Assembly (NCBI GenBank): GCA_005046945.1 | Contig: SUSS01000006.1 | Coordinates: 1 to 64,000 of the forward strand | From: Tissierella creatinini | GTDB lineage: Bacteria > Bacillota > Clostridia > Tissierellales > Tissierellaceae | Direction: 5' to 3' | DNA: 64,000 nt | Shown: positions 55,286-64,000 of the stretch, piece after piece | Layout: each line of letters begins with the position of its first letter | Numbering within the stretch: the stretch's first letter is position 1 | The notes under the pieces: model-generated | What the model was told of the DNA's origin: nothing | What the model saw: only the letters and a program-made list of their open reading frames with translations | Databases searched by the model: none | Program-made: the position numbers and the translations under genes

Positions 55286-56191
55286 ATGGATCTAAAACAG
55301 CTAAAAACCTTTATCGCAGTAGCAGAACACCTTAGTTTTACAAAGGCTGCAGAAGTTTTATTCATGACCCAATCTTCAGTAAGCAAGGTAATAAAGTCCT
55401 TTGAGGACGAACTTGATACACAGTTATTTTATAGAAATCCAAAAACTGAACTTACGGAAATTGGGAAGTCAATATATAAAAAGGGTATCAATATTATAAA
55501 GCAAATGGATAGCATTCCCTTAGAAGTAGAAAATTTTCAAGAGTTAAAAAAGGGTGGGTTGAAAATTGGCATAGCACAATTGACTGGAGCCTCATTTTTT
55601 CCCAAGATAATGGGTGAATTCAACCTTATGTATCCAAATATTGAGCTCTTGCTATTTGAAAGCGGATCAAAGCAGATAGAACAAAAGCTAGAGGAAGGGA
55701 AACTAGATATAGGTATAATGGTAACAGACCCATTAAAAAACCATATATATAATTTTATGGAGTTTGTAAGAAGCCCCTTAATGGTCCTAGTAAATGAAAA
55801 AAGTTATTTAGCTATGAAAAAGGAGATAGGTTTTGGTGATTTAAGGGATGAGAAACTAGTCCTTTTTAGAGAGGATTTCAAGCTTTATGATGATATAATA
55901 AAAGGCTGTAAGGAAAGCTCTTTTGAGCCGAATATCATCTGCAAAAGCTCTCAAAGAGAGTTTATAACAGGGATGGTATCCTCTGATTTAGGAGTAGGTT
56001 TTTTACCGGAGATAATTTGTAAGGAGATTAATAAGAAGAATGTTAAATATATCCCTTTAAAGGAGCCTGGTATATTTTTAGAGCTTTCTATTGCCTGGAG
56101 AAGAGATAGATATCTTTCACACGCAAGCAGAGAATGGATTAATTTTGCTGCAAAAAAATTAGGCGCTGAACCTATTGAAAATTCATTCTAG
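55286..56191 (+). CDS. LysR family transcriptional regulator
   Basis: 301 residues with an N-terminal winged helix (MDLKQLKTFIAVAEHLSFTK, AAEVLFMTQSSVSKVIKSFE) and a C-terminal substrate-binding domain (GLKIGIAQLTGASFFPKIMG, then LDIGIMVTDPL). It is divergent from gdh copy 2, the usual position for a LysR regulator and its target; GltC, which controls glutamate synthase in Bacillus, is a parallel. The co-inducer is unknown, perhaps glutamate or 2-oxoglutarate. AGGGAGGG precedes the ATG. Confidence 0.94.
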   Translation: MDLKQLKTFIAVAEHLSFTKAAEVLFMTQSSVSKVIKSFEDELDTQLFYRNPKTELTEIGKSIYKKGINIIKQMDSIPLEVENFQELKKGGLKIGIAQLTGASFFPKIMGEFNLMYPNIELLLFESGSKQIEQKLEEGKLDIGIMVTDPLKNHIYNFMEFVRSPLMVLVNEKSYLAMKKEIGFGDLRDEKLVLFREDFKLYDDIIKGCKESSFEPNIICKSSQREFITGMVSSDLGVGFLPEIICKEINKKNVKYIPLKEPGIFLELSIAWRRDRYLSHASREWINFAAKKLGAEPIENSF

Positions 56192-56198
56192 ATTTTAT

Positions 56199-56325
56199 AA
56201 CGAGGTGAATATATCCCCCGCTTCTTTAAGCGGCCGGGTTCCTTATTCTACAACAGGTGGGTGTCTTAATCACTCACCTCGTTGCAGCTGTGTGTAGAAA
56301 CTGCAAGCAGTTTCATCGATGCTTA
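56199..56325 (+). repeat. Two-hairpin intergenic repeat, copy E (longest)
   Basis: Outer stem AACGAGGTGA (56199-56208) pairs with TCACCTCGTT (56274-56283) around an insert that contains its own hairpin CCGCTT-CTTT-AAGCGG. GCAGCTGTGTGTAG, hairpin 2 AAACTGC-AAG-CAGTTT, and CATCGATGCTTAA follow. The first 24 bases are shared with copy F. It lies between lysR and the guaB promoter. Confidence 0.6.
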
Positions 56326-56351
56326 AGGAGCTTATATTCAGTTAATCACCC

Positions 56352-56380
56352 TTGACATGGAGGGGTATATTTGATACATT
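56352..56380 (+). promoter_or_regulatory. Promoter of guaB
   Basis: TTGACA (56352-56357), a 17-bp spacer and TACATT (56375-56380). Confidence 0.65.
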
Positions 56381-56399
56381 AGTAAGAAAAATTATTTGA

Positions 56400-57899
<1,500 letters not shown>

Positions 57900-57900
57900 T

Positions 57901-57940
57901 AAAAAGCCACTAAATACTTACAAGTATTTAGTGGCTTTTT
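57901..57940 (+). terminator. Terminator of guaB
   Basis: AAAAAGCCACTAAATACTT pairs with AAGTATTTAGTGGCTTTTT around a three-base loop region. Confidence 0.92.
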
Positions 57941-58008
57941 GAATAAATTTAGCTTTAGGTGAAACACTAATCCTGTGAACCATATTTTAAGCTAAGGAGG
58001 TTATATTT

Positions 58009-58203
58009 ATGCGTGCAGGTATAGTCCCTACATTATTGGGAACTGCTGTCACAGGAGCCACCCTATATATGAGAGGTGAAGAACTGGCAAAGAGAAGCAA
58101 AAGAAGAGGAAACGTTGAAACCATGGTAGCTACTGGTTTGCTGGGCTTTGGCTTAGCCCATGTGCTTTTGGGTGGAATAGATATGTTTAAAAAAACAGAA
58201 TAG
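58009..58203 (+). CDS. Small conserved membrane-associated protein
   Basis: 64 residues with two weakly hydrophobic segments (PTLLGTAVTGATLYM and MVATGLLGFGLAHVLLGGID) joined by a basic loop (KRSKRRG). Short proteins with this arrangement are common in Clostridia, have no proven function, and are sometimes misnamed asparagine synthase. AAGGAGG lies 9 bases before the ATG. It has its own terminator, so it is a single-gene unit. Confidence 0.7.
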   Translation: MRAGIVPTLLGTAVTGATLYMRGEELAKRSKRRGNVETMVATGLLGFGLAHVLLGGIDMFKKTE

Positions 58204-58205
58204 AC

Positions 58206-58238
58206 AAATCTGGCAGATAACTGCCAGATTTAAATTTT
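58206..58238 (+). terminator. Terminator of the small membrane protein gene
   Basis: AAATCTGGCAG-ATAA-CTGCCAGATTT followed by AAATTTT. Confidence 0.75.
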
Positions 58239-58274
58239 ATCTTTCATAAGGGAAAATATTACAAAGGTGATCCT

Positions 58275-59702
58275 ATGTTTGTTTTAACCAATTCTTTAGA
58301 TGAAAATATTGCTTTTTTTAAAAGCACATTTAGTGGTGATGAAACATTTCTGACTAGAGAATTTCAAAGTCAGAATGGTTCTAGATTTTGCCTTTTATAT
58401 ATGGATGGTATGGCTGACTTAAGCATTATTGCCAACACGATTATTATGCCTATTCTACAAATGGAAAAGCATACGGTAATAAATGATATGAATATCCTCT
58501 CTACTCAAATTGTCTCGTCCGGTGAATTGAAAAAGTCAAAGGAGCCTATGACTCTTATAGATTCAATAATTAGAGGAGATGCAGTACTCTTAACAGAAGG
58601 TGTAGCCGAAGCTTTAATAATAAGCTGTAAAGGCTTTAAAACAAGAAGTATCCAAGAACCTGAAATAGAAAAGACCATTAGGGGACCAAGAGAAGGATTT
58701 ACTGAATCCTTGATTACTAATCTTAGCTTGATTAGGAGAAAATTAGAGACAAAGGACTTAAAATTTAAATATAAAACACTCGGAACAAAAAGTCGTACCA
58801 AAGCATGTATTTGTTATATAGAGGGGAGAGCTGATGAAAAAATCCTTGAAGAAGTGAATAAAAGAATTGATTCCATAGAAATTGATGGGCTATTTGGTGT
58901 AAAATTTATTCATGATTTAACAGATGATAGTCCCAAGTCTATATTTGAAATGACTGGTGAAACAGAAAAACCCGATGTGCTTGCAGCCAAGCTTTTGGAA
59001 GGGAGAATTGGTATCTTATTAGATGGTACACCTACGGCAATGACGTTTCCATTTATATTTATTGAGAACTTTCAGACCGGTGAGGATTATTATACAAATT
59101 ATTATTCCGCATCAATCAGAAGAATAACACGTATTCTGGGATTTATAGTTGCCACGTCATTCCCAGCCATTTATTTGGCATTGGTAACCTACCATAAGGA
59201 GGCATTACCACCTCCCTTTATTCTAAGTATATTAAGTGCTCGTCAAGGAGTTCCATTTCTATCAGTTGTTGAGTTATTATTGTTGTTTTTTTCTTTTGAA
59301 ATACTAACCGAAGCGGGGTCAAGGACTCCGGGTTATATTGGACAAAGCTTAGGTATTGTGGGGGCTTTGATTTTGGGTACTGCAGCAGTTGAAGCTAGAA
59401 TTGTTAGCGCACCAATGATTATTGTAGTTGGAATTTCCAGTGTATCATCCCTTATGTTGCCTAGTATTAGATCTCAGATCGTTATATTGAGATTATTTTA
59501 TATAATTGGAGCAGCTGTCTTTGGGATTTATGGTGTTTTTTTGTCCATGACCGTAACCCTAATACATCTATTTAGTTTAAAGAGCTATGGTGTTTTGTAT
59601 ATGTCTACAATTAATTCTTTATATAGCAAGGATTTAAAAGATACTTATTTTAGGGGTCCTAAGTGGTTTATCAAGAGAAAAAGGTCTGGTGGAGAAAAAT
59701 GA
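58275..59702 (+). CDS. Spore germination protein, GerA type (A subunit)
   Basis: The A subunit of a germinant receptor in the inner membrane of spores. 475 residues: a soluble N-terminal half (to about 280, including VLLTEGVAEALIISCKGFKT and RGPREGFTESLITNLSLIRR) and five or so membrane segments. GIVGALILGTAAVEARIVSA is the family signature. It is the first gene of a ger operon in the order A-C-B. Its stop overlaps the next start as ATGA. Receptor operons of this type are expressed in the forespore in sporulating Firmicutes; no forespore promoter could be recognised with confidence. Confidence 0.94.
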   Translation: MFVLTNSLDENIAFFKSTFSGDETFLTREFQSQNGSRFCLLYMDGMADLSIIANTIIMPILQMEKHTVINDMNILSTQIVSSGELKKSKEPMTLIDSIIRGDAVLLTEGVAEALIISCKGFKTRSIQEPEIEKTIRGPREGFTESLITNLSLIRRKLETKDLKFKYKTLGTKSRTKACICYIEGRADEKILEEVNKRIDSIEIDGLFGVKFIHDLTDDSPKSIFEMTGETEKPDVLAAKLLEGRIGILLDGTPTAMTFPFIFIENFQTGEDYYTNYYSASIRRITRILGFIVATSFPAIYLALVTYHKEALPPPFILSILSARQGVPFLSVVELLLLFFSFEILTEAGSRTPGYIGQSLGIVGALILGTAAVEARIVSAPMIIVVGISSVSSLMLPSIRSQIVILRLFYIIGAAVFGIYGVFLSMTVTLIHLFSLKSYGVLYMSTINSLYSKDLKDTYFRGPKWFIKRKRSGGEK

Positions 59703-60844
59703 AAAAAGCATCTTTACTCATATCAATTTTAATATTGTTATTATTTTTAAGTGGTTGTTGGGATTATAAAGAGATAAATGATGTGTCCTTGACTCGAGCA
59801 ATAACTATAGATTGGGAAGAAGAAACTAAGGAATACATTGTATGTATTCAATTAATAAATTTAAAAGGAATGGGTAAGGGAGTGGAGCTTAATCCACAAA
59901 TAATTGAAGGAAGGGGTAAAACAATTGTTGATGCCCTGAAAAATATAATAGCTATAACTGCTAAGTCGAGTTATTGGGGTCATCTTACAATGATAATTAT
60001 AGGTCAAGATATAGCAAATAAAGGACTTGATGATCTTTTGGATTGGATAGCTAGAAGTCCTGAAGTTCAATTAACAATTAATATCCTACTTTCGACGGAA
60101 AAAACAGCTAAAGAGATACTGACAAGAGGCAATCAAATTAAAATGGTAGTAATGACCGAATATGGAATGATCAAAGCTTTTAGATATATTTCTAAAATGC
60201 CAAACATTACTGCAAATAAAGTAATCAATCATGTGCAAAGAAAGGACCTATATGCGGTGATTCCTACAATAAAAATAGTTGAGATGGATGGAGAGAGCTT
60301 TACAGAAATCGCAGGGTCTGCATATTTTAAAAATGGCAAATTAGCAGGTGTCTTAAGTTCTATAGATACTATGAAATTCATTTTTATTATAAATGAAATT
60401 GAGGGTGGCATACTGACTATCCCAACAGGGGAGAGGAATAGCTATGTCACATTAGATATATTTAGGAGTTCTACTAAAACTAAAATAGATTTTCCAGAAG
60501 ATGATATTCAAATAACTGTAAATATTAAGCCCATAGTAAATATTTCTGAAATAGATGGTTTTGAGGATTATACTAATAAAAAAGGAAGAAAGGTCTTAAA
60601 GGAAATGGCAGATAGTTATTTGGAAAAGGAAATAGAAGGTTTCATAGAAGAAGTACAAAAATCCCCAGGTATAGATATTTTTAATTTTGGAAATAAGATA
60701 AAAAAAACCCACCCAAGAGTCTGGAAGAAAATAAATAAGGATTGGGAAGAGATATTTAAAGAGCTTAAGGTGGTTGTAAATTCGGATATTAAGATAAAAA
60801 GCAGCCGACATATATCAAAACCTATTGGAGTTGATACTGAATGA
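59699..60844 (+). CDS. Ger(x)C family germination lipoprotein (C subunit)
   Basis: A 381-residue lipoprotein: signal peptide with lipobox LFLSGC followed by WDYKEINDVSLTRAITIDWE, the start pattern of the Ger(x)C family. RGKTIVDALKNIIAITAKSSYWGHL and the C-terminal repeat domain also fit. It sits on the outer face of the spore inner membrane with the A and B subunits. ATG 59699 overlaps the gerA stop and has GGTGGAG upstream; the frame extends back to 59663 without support. Its stop overlaps the next start as ATGA. Confidence 0.93.
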   Translation: MKKASLLISILILLLFLSGCWDYKEINDVSLTRAITIDWEEETKEYIVCIQLINLKGMGKGVELNPQIIEGRGKTIVDALKNIIAITAKSSYWGHLTMIIIGQDIANKGLDDLLDWIARSPEVQLTINILLSTEKTAKEILTRGNQIKMVVMTEYGMIKAFRYISKMPNITANKVINHVQRKDLYAVIPTIKIVEMDGESFTEIAGSAYFKNGKLAGVLSSIDTMKFIFIINEIEGGILTIPTGERNSYVTLDIFRSSTKTKIDFPEDDIQITVNIKPIVNISEIDGFEDYTNKKGRKVLKEMADSYLEKEIEGFIEEVQKSPGIDIFNFGNKIKKTHPRVWKKINKDWEEIFKELKVVVNSDIKIKSSRHISKPIGVDTE

Positions 60845-61935
60845 TCGATACTAACAAGGAAACTATAATAAGTAAACAAGGTATATATTTAGTGGCAATA
60901 TTTACTTTAGGTACCTCTATTATCTTAAGCGGGGTTCCAATAGCTAAACAGGACATATGGTTATCTCTTTTAATTGCTTTTTTTTCATTTATTCCATTGG
61001 TTTTTATTTATAGTAAAATTCTTTCCTTCTTTCCCGGTAAAAATTTATTTGAAATATTGGAGATTTGCTTTGGTAAAATAGTAGGGAAAATTTTATCCTC
61101 CTTATATGTTAGTTACTTTTTTTTCCTGGGAGCCCTTGTCATAAGGGATATCACTGAATTTATCCAAGTAGCTTCCCTTAGGCTTACTCCACAGTATTTT
61201 AGTGGACTAATGATTATATTGGTGGGAGTTTATAATGTTAGGTCAGGATTTCAAGTTACTGGTAGATTGGCTAATTTTGCCTTTAATTTCATTTTGTTTT
61301 TACTAACTATAATTTTTGCAGCATCAATAACAAAGCTGGATTTCACAAACCTTTTACCTGTTCTATATAGGGGTTGGAGCCCTATTATAGAAAATTCAAT
61401 CATCCTATTTGCGTTTCCCTTCGGGGACATAGTAATATTTTTAGCTCTTTTTAATAATCTTAAAGACCAAAAGAAGACATCTAAAGTCCTATTTACAGGA
61501 ATTTCAATTAGTGCTCTTTTGCTTTTATTAAATTTTATCAGGAGTATAGCAATTTTAGGATTTCCCATGGCAGCTAATGTCTATTTTCCGGTATACTATG
61601 CAAATACCTTTCTAAGATTTGATAATATACTTGAAAATATGGGGATATTTTCAGCTATTATTTTGCTCTTATCAGGGCTTGGCAAGTATATTACCTGTTT
61701 ATTTGCAGCCTGTATCGGATTAAAGCATATTTTTAATTCTAAGAATTATAAATCCTATGCATTGCCGGTAGGTTTTCTTACACTAATTACTTCTCAATTA
61801 TTATTCAGCAGTACCATGGAACTGATGGATCATGTAAAGGTTTATCCATATCAAGTTATACCTTTACAGGTGCCTTTACCCCTTATAATCCTAATATTTA
61901 GCTGGAGAAAAAGTAGGAAATACCGGAAATCATAA
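60841..61935 (+). CDS. Spore germination permease, GerAB/ArcD/ProY type (B subunit)
   Basis: The B subunit of the receptor, an amino-acid permease-like protein that probably binds the germinant. 364 residues with ten hydrophobic segments, starting KQGIYLVAIFTLGTSIILSG and including LRLTPQYFSGLMIILVGVYN and FPFGDIVIFLALFNNL. It overlaps the C gene by four bases. The ligand cannot be read from sequence. The palindrome at 61952 closes the operon. Confidence 0.93.
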   Translation: MIDTNKETIISKQGIYLVAIFTLGTSIILSGVPIAKQDIWLSLLIAFFSFIPLVFIYSKILSFFPGKNLFEILEICFGKIVGKILSSLYVSYFFFLGALVIRDITEFIQVASLRLTPQYFSGLMIILVGVYNVRSGFQVTGRLANFAFNFILFLLTIIFAASITKLDFTNLLPVLYRGWSPIIENSIILFAFPFGDIVIFLALFNNLKDQKKTSKVLFTGISISALLLLLNFIRSIAILGFPMAANVYFPVYYANTFLRFDNILENMGIFSAIILLLSGLGKYITCLFAACIGLKHIFNSKNYKSYALPVGFLTLITSQLLFSSTMELMDHVKVYPYQVIPLQVPLPLIILIFSWRKSRKYRKS

Positions 61936-61951
61936 GATTACGGCTATGTAT

Positions 61952-61976
61952 GGAGAGCCATTAATGGCTCTCCTTC
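61952..61976 (+). terminator. Palindrome ending the ger operon
   Basis: GGAGAGCCATTAATGGCTCTCC is a perfect palindrome (61952-61973). The T tract is weak (TTCATCT), so termination strength is uncertain. Confidence 0.55.
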
Positions 61977-61999
61977 ATCTGGATTTCAACTTATGATAT

Positions 62000-62085
62000 A
62001 ACGAGGTGAAATGTCCCCCGCTTCTAAAACGATTAAATCGTTGCAGTAGTTTGATGTCTTGCAAGCAAGACTTCTGATACTTAAA
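62000..62085 (+). repeat. Two-hairpin intergenic repeat, copy F
   Basis: It begins AACGAGGTGAAATGTCCCCC as copy E does. Hairpin 1 is AACGAT-taa-ATCGTT, the linker GCAGTAGTTTGAT, hairpin 2 GTCTTGC-AAG-CAAGAC, and the tail TTCTGATACTTAAA. A strong terminator follows at 62093, so this copy lies between two transcription ends and could be a small RNA. Confidence 0.6.
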
Positions 62086-62092
62086 TAGGGGT

Positions 62093-62128
62093 AAAAAGGG
62101 TAAATGCCTAGGCATTTACCTTTTATTT
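62093..62128 (+). terminator. Terminator after repeat copy F
   Basis: GGTAAATGCC-TA-GGCATTTACC (62099-62120) followed by TTTTATTT, with an A run before it. Confidence 0.85.
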
Positions 62129-62133
62129 CTAAT

Positions 62134-62161
62134 TTGACATATGTCATAAATGTAGTATAAT
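62134..62161 (+). promoter_or_regulatory. Promoter with palindrome upstream of the DUF134 gene
   Basis: TTGACA (62134-62139), a 16-bp spacer and TATAAT (62156-62161). The 12-bp palindrome TGACATATGTCA overlaps the -35 box and is an operator candidate, perhaps for the HTH protein encoded next. Confidence 0.75.
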
Positions 62162-62230
62162 TAATGGTATGGTCTTATTTTATTATATAGGGCTATGTAA
62201 GTTAATATTTATTAGAAATGGGGGAAACAA

Positions 62231-62569
62231 TTGGCTAGACCTATGAAATGGAGAAAAGTCTGCCGTCTTCCTAAGTGCCATTGCTTTGGTCCTTTGAATT
62301 TAAAAGCAGACGATGATGATCAAGTCATTATGACTGTAGATGAATATGAAACTATAAGATTAATTGATTTAGAGGGAAAGACCCAGGAGAAATGTGCAGA
62401 AAAAATGAACATAGCACGGACAACTGTCCAAGGTATTTATATAAACGCTAGAAAGAAGCTTGCTGATTCACTGGTCAATGGAAGGTCTTTAAGAATAGAA
62501 GGCGGAGAATATACACTTTGCAATGGAAGGTTAAAATGCGGAGATAATTATTGCAATAAACTTACATAA
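62231..62569 (+). CDS. DUF134 (UPF0251) HTH protein
   Basis: 112 residues. The N-terminus [21 protein letters not shown] has the family's Cys-containing start, followed by [20 protein letters not shown], a sigma-70 region 4-like helix-turn-helix ([20 protein letters not shown]), and a Cys-rich tail ([13 protein letters not shown]). It is probably a metal- or redox-linked DNA-binding regulator; the function of the family is not established. TTG start with GGGGGAAA upstream. The activator gene follows after 64 bases. Confidence 0.92.
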   Translation: MARPMKWRKVCRLPKCHCFGPLNLKADDDDQVIMTVDEYETIRLIDLEGKTQEKCAEKMNIARTTVQGIYINARKKLADSLVNGRSLRIEGGEYTLCNGRLKCGDNYCNKLT

Positions 62570-62633
62570 GAAGTACTAGTTTATAGAAAAGGTATTATGA
62601 TATTATACATGTATAAATAGAAAGGTGATATAG

Positions 62634-64000
62634 ATGAGAATAGGCTTAGATGTTGGCTCAACAACATTGAAATGCGTTGTTTCAGACGACCATGATAAAT
62701 TGGTTTTTCATTCCTATGAAAGACACTTCTCACAGATTACTCAAAAGACCGCATCCTTGTTAAGACAAGTAAGGGACGAGTTTCCTGAAGAGAAGGAATT
62801 CAGCATGTGTATATCAGGCTCAGCAGGAATGGGTATGGCGGAAACTTGTGGAATACCATTTATTCAAGAGGTATATGCTACAAGAATAGCAGTAAAAAGG
62901 TTAATTCCATATTCAGATGTGGTTATAGAACTTGGAGGGGAGGACGCCAAGATATTATTTTTAACCAATGGAACAGAAGTAAGAATGAATGGATCCTGTG
63001 CTGGTGGTACAGGGGCCTTTATAGATCAAATGGCAACTTTACTTAATATCAGCTTAGTTGACATGAATGAAATAGCTAAGGATTATGAGAAGATATATAC
63101 CATAGCATCTAGATGTGGTGTGTTTGCTAAATCAGATGTACAGCCCCTTTTAAATCAAGGAGCAAAGAAGAGCGATATATCTGCATCTATATTTGCAGCA
63201 GTGGTAAACCAAACTATTGCTGGTTTAGCTCAAGGCCGTAAAATCGAAGGGCAGGTAGTCTACCTTGGAGGACCTTTAACTTTCTTGTCTGAACTTAGAA
63301 GCTCTTTTGATTATATACTAGATGTTAAAGGAATCTGCCCTGAGAATTCCCTTTACTACGTTGCTATAGGGGCGGCATTTTCAGACCTTAGCGAGAGATT
63401 GAATATAGAGAACACCATAAAATCGGTAGAATCATATAAATCAACTACAGGATTTTCCTCTACTATGACCTTGTTTGAAGACCAGGATGACTATGATGAA
63501 TTCTTTGAAAGACATGCAAAAGAAAGGGTAGAATATGTAGAACCAGAAAACTATAGGGGGCAAGCATACCTTGGAATAGATGCAGGCTCTACAACTGTAA
63601 AGGCAGCACTTATAAATGAAGATGAGGAAATACTTCTTTCTTCTTATTTACCTAATAGCGGAAACCCTGTACCTATAATAAAGGGCTTTTTAGAGGACGT
63701 TTACGAAAAATATCCAGATATAAAGATTAAATCCTCAGCAGTAACCGGATATGGTGAAGACATAATACAAAATGCCTTTAAAGTGGATTTTGGGATAGTA
63801 GAAACCATAGCTCATTATACTGCTGCTAAAAAGTTCAAACCAGACGTTGATTTTATTATAGATATAGGCGGACAAGATATAAAATGCTTTAAGATAAGAG
63901 ATGGAGTAATAGATAATATATTCCTAAATGAAGCCTGCTCTTCAGGCTGTGGATCATTTCTACAGACCTTTGCAGGCATATTAGAATACAAAATAGATGA
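62634..64000 (+). CDS. 2-hydroxyacyl-CoA dehydratase activator-type ATPase (partial, runs off the window)
   Basis: The frame is open from ATG 62634 (AAAGGTGAT upstream) to the end of the window, at least 455 residues. It contains two BadF/HgdC-type ASKHA ATPase domains in tandem: MRIGLDVGSTTLKCVVSDD with GSCAGGTGAFIDQMA and IASRCGVFAKSDVQ, then GQAYLGIDAGSTTVKAALIN with DIGGQDIKCFKIRDG and ACSSGCGSFLQTFAG. The Cys in the first and second domains are those that hold the [4Fe-4S] cluster in known activators. Such double-domain proteins are usually about 1400 residues with dehydratase-like parts after the activators. A role in reductive 2-hydroxyacyl-CoA or related chemistry is inferred. Confidence 0.9.
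   Translation, partial: MRIGLDVGSTTLKCVVSDDHDKLVFHSYERHFSQITQKTASLLRQVRDEFPEEKEFSMCISGSAGMGMAETCGIPFIQEVYATRIAVKRLIPYSDVVIELGGEDAKILFLTNGTEVRMNGSCAGGTGAFIDQMATLLNISLVDMNEIAKDYEKIYTIASRCGVFAKSDVQPLLNQGAKKSDISASIFAAVVNQTIAGLAQGRKIEGQVVYLGGPLTFLSELRSSFDYILDVKGICPENSLYYVAIGAAFSDLSERLNIENTIKSVESYKSTTGFSSTMTLFEDQDDYDEFFERHAKERVEYVEPENYRGQAYLGIDAGSTTVKAALINEDEEILLSSYLPNSGNPVPIIKGFLEDVYEKYPDIKIKSSAVTGYGEDIIQNAFKVDFGIVETIAHYTAAKKFKPDVDFIIDIGGQDIKCFKIRDGVIDNIFLNEACSSGCGSFLQTFAGILEYKID

Noticed and set aside
62807-63046. 79-codon plus-strand frame at the right end
   Set aside because: It is a shifted frame within the dehydratase-activator gene, which is open across the whole region to the window end.

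Overview
This is a low-GC Gram-positive chromosome segment from an anaerobic, spore-forming member of the Clostridia. The gene content resembles amino-acid-fermenting Tissierellales-type organisms, but I cannot name a genus. Supporting signs are A/T-rich codon use, AGGAGG-type ribosome binding sites with frequent TTG and GTG starts, a bacterial V-type ATPase, two glutamate dehydrogenases, Rex, a GerA-type germinant receptor operon, and a 2-hydroxyacyl-CoA dehydratase-type activator at the right edge. No rRNA, tRNA, CRISPR array or intact insertion sequence was seen.

Layout. 1-5.3 kb is an accessory island: a YvrJ-like peptide, then an HTH regulator, an m5C DNA methyltransferase, a restriction enzyme with a FokI-like nuclease domain, an unrecognised 127-aa gene on the opposite strand, and a Vsr mismatch endonuclease. 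It ends in gene debris. 5.3-8.2 kb holds recD2-comFC. 8.2-13.8 kb is a minus-strand block: YihY/BrkB protein, S9 peptidase, an unknown 570-aa protein and an aromatic-acid-exporter-like membrane protein. 14-23 kb holds hpf, secA, prfB with its programmed frameshift, tex, a soluble histidine kinase and an ATP-NAD kinase-like gene. 22.9-24.3 kb has an FMN riboswitch with ribU, facing a second ECF S-component. A radical SAM gene follows. 26.2-28.9 kb is tsaE-tsaB-rimI-tsaD (tRNA t6A synthesis), then an ABC-F gene. 31.4-39.9 kb is a nine-gene V-ATPase operon (small subunit-C-I-K-F-E-A-B-D). 40-49 kb holds rex, gdh copy 1, a second radical SAM gene, a DUF4846 lipoprotein, uvsE, a TspO-like gene, an Ntn amidase, an Ogg-type glycosylase and a DUF554 gene. 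49-51 kb is CIRCE-groES-groEL. 51-56 kb holds a 2-hydroxyacid dehydrogenase, an HD-GYP protein, a c-di-GMP riboswitch driving a small secreted protein, gdh copy 2 and a divergent LysR gene. 56-64 kb holds guaB, a ger operon, a DUF134 regulator and the activator gene, which runs off the window.

How parts work together. In the island, Vsr would repair the T:G mismatches left by deamination of 5-methylcytosine made by its neighbour. Near 53 kb, a c-di-GMP-sensing leader lies beside a predicted c-di-GMP phosphodiesterase. The FMN riboswitch would adjust riboflavin uptake to flavin status. Rex lies between the V-ATPase operon and gdh, which fits redox control of fermentation.

Most interesting unexplained structure. 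(1) A dispersed family of two-hairpin intergenic elements, six copies in 64 kb, with compensatory changes in the hairpin arms. (2) Two clusters of DnaA-box-like 9-mers sharing 9- and 12-bp spacing, one built on a perfect 15-bp inverted repeat. (3) A perfect palindrome filling the spacer of the restriction-modification promoter. (4) The unknown 127-aa gene in the restriction island. (5) Overlapping palindromes on the groESL promoter in addition to CIRCE.
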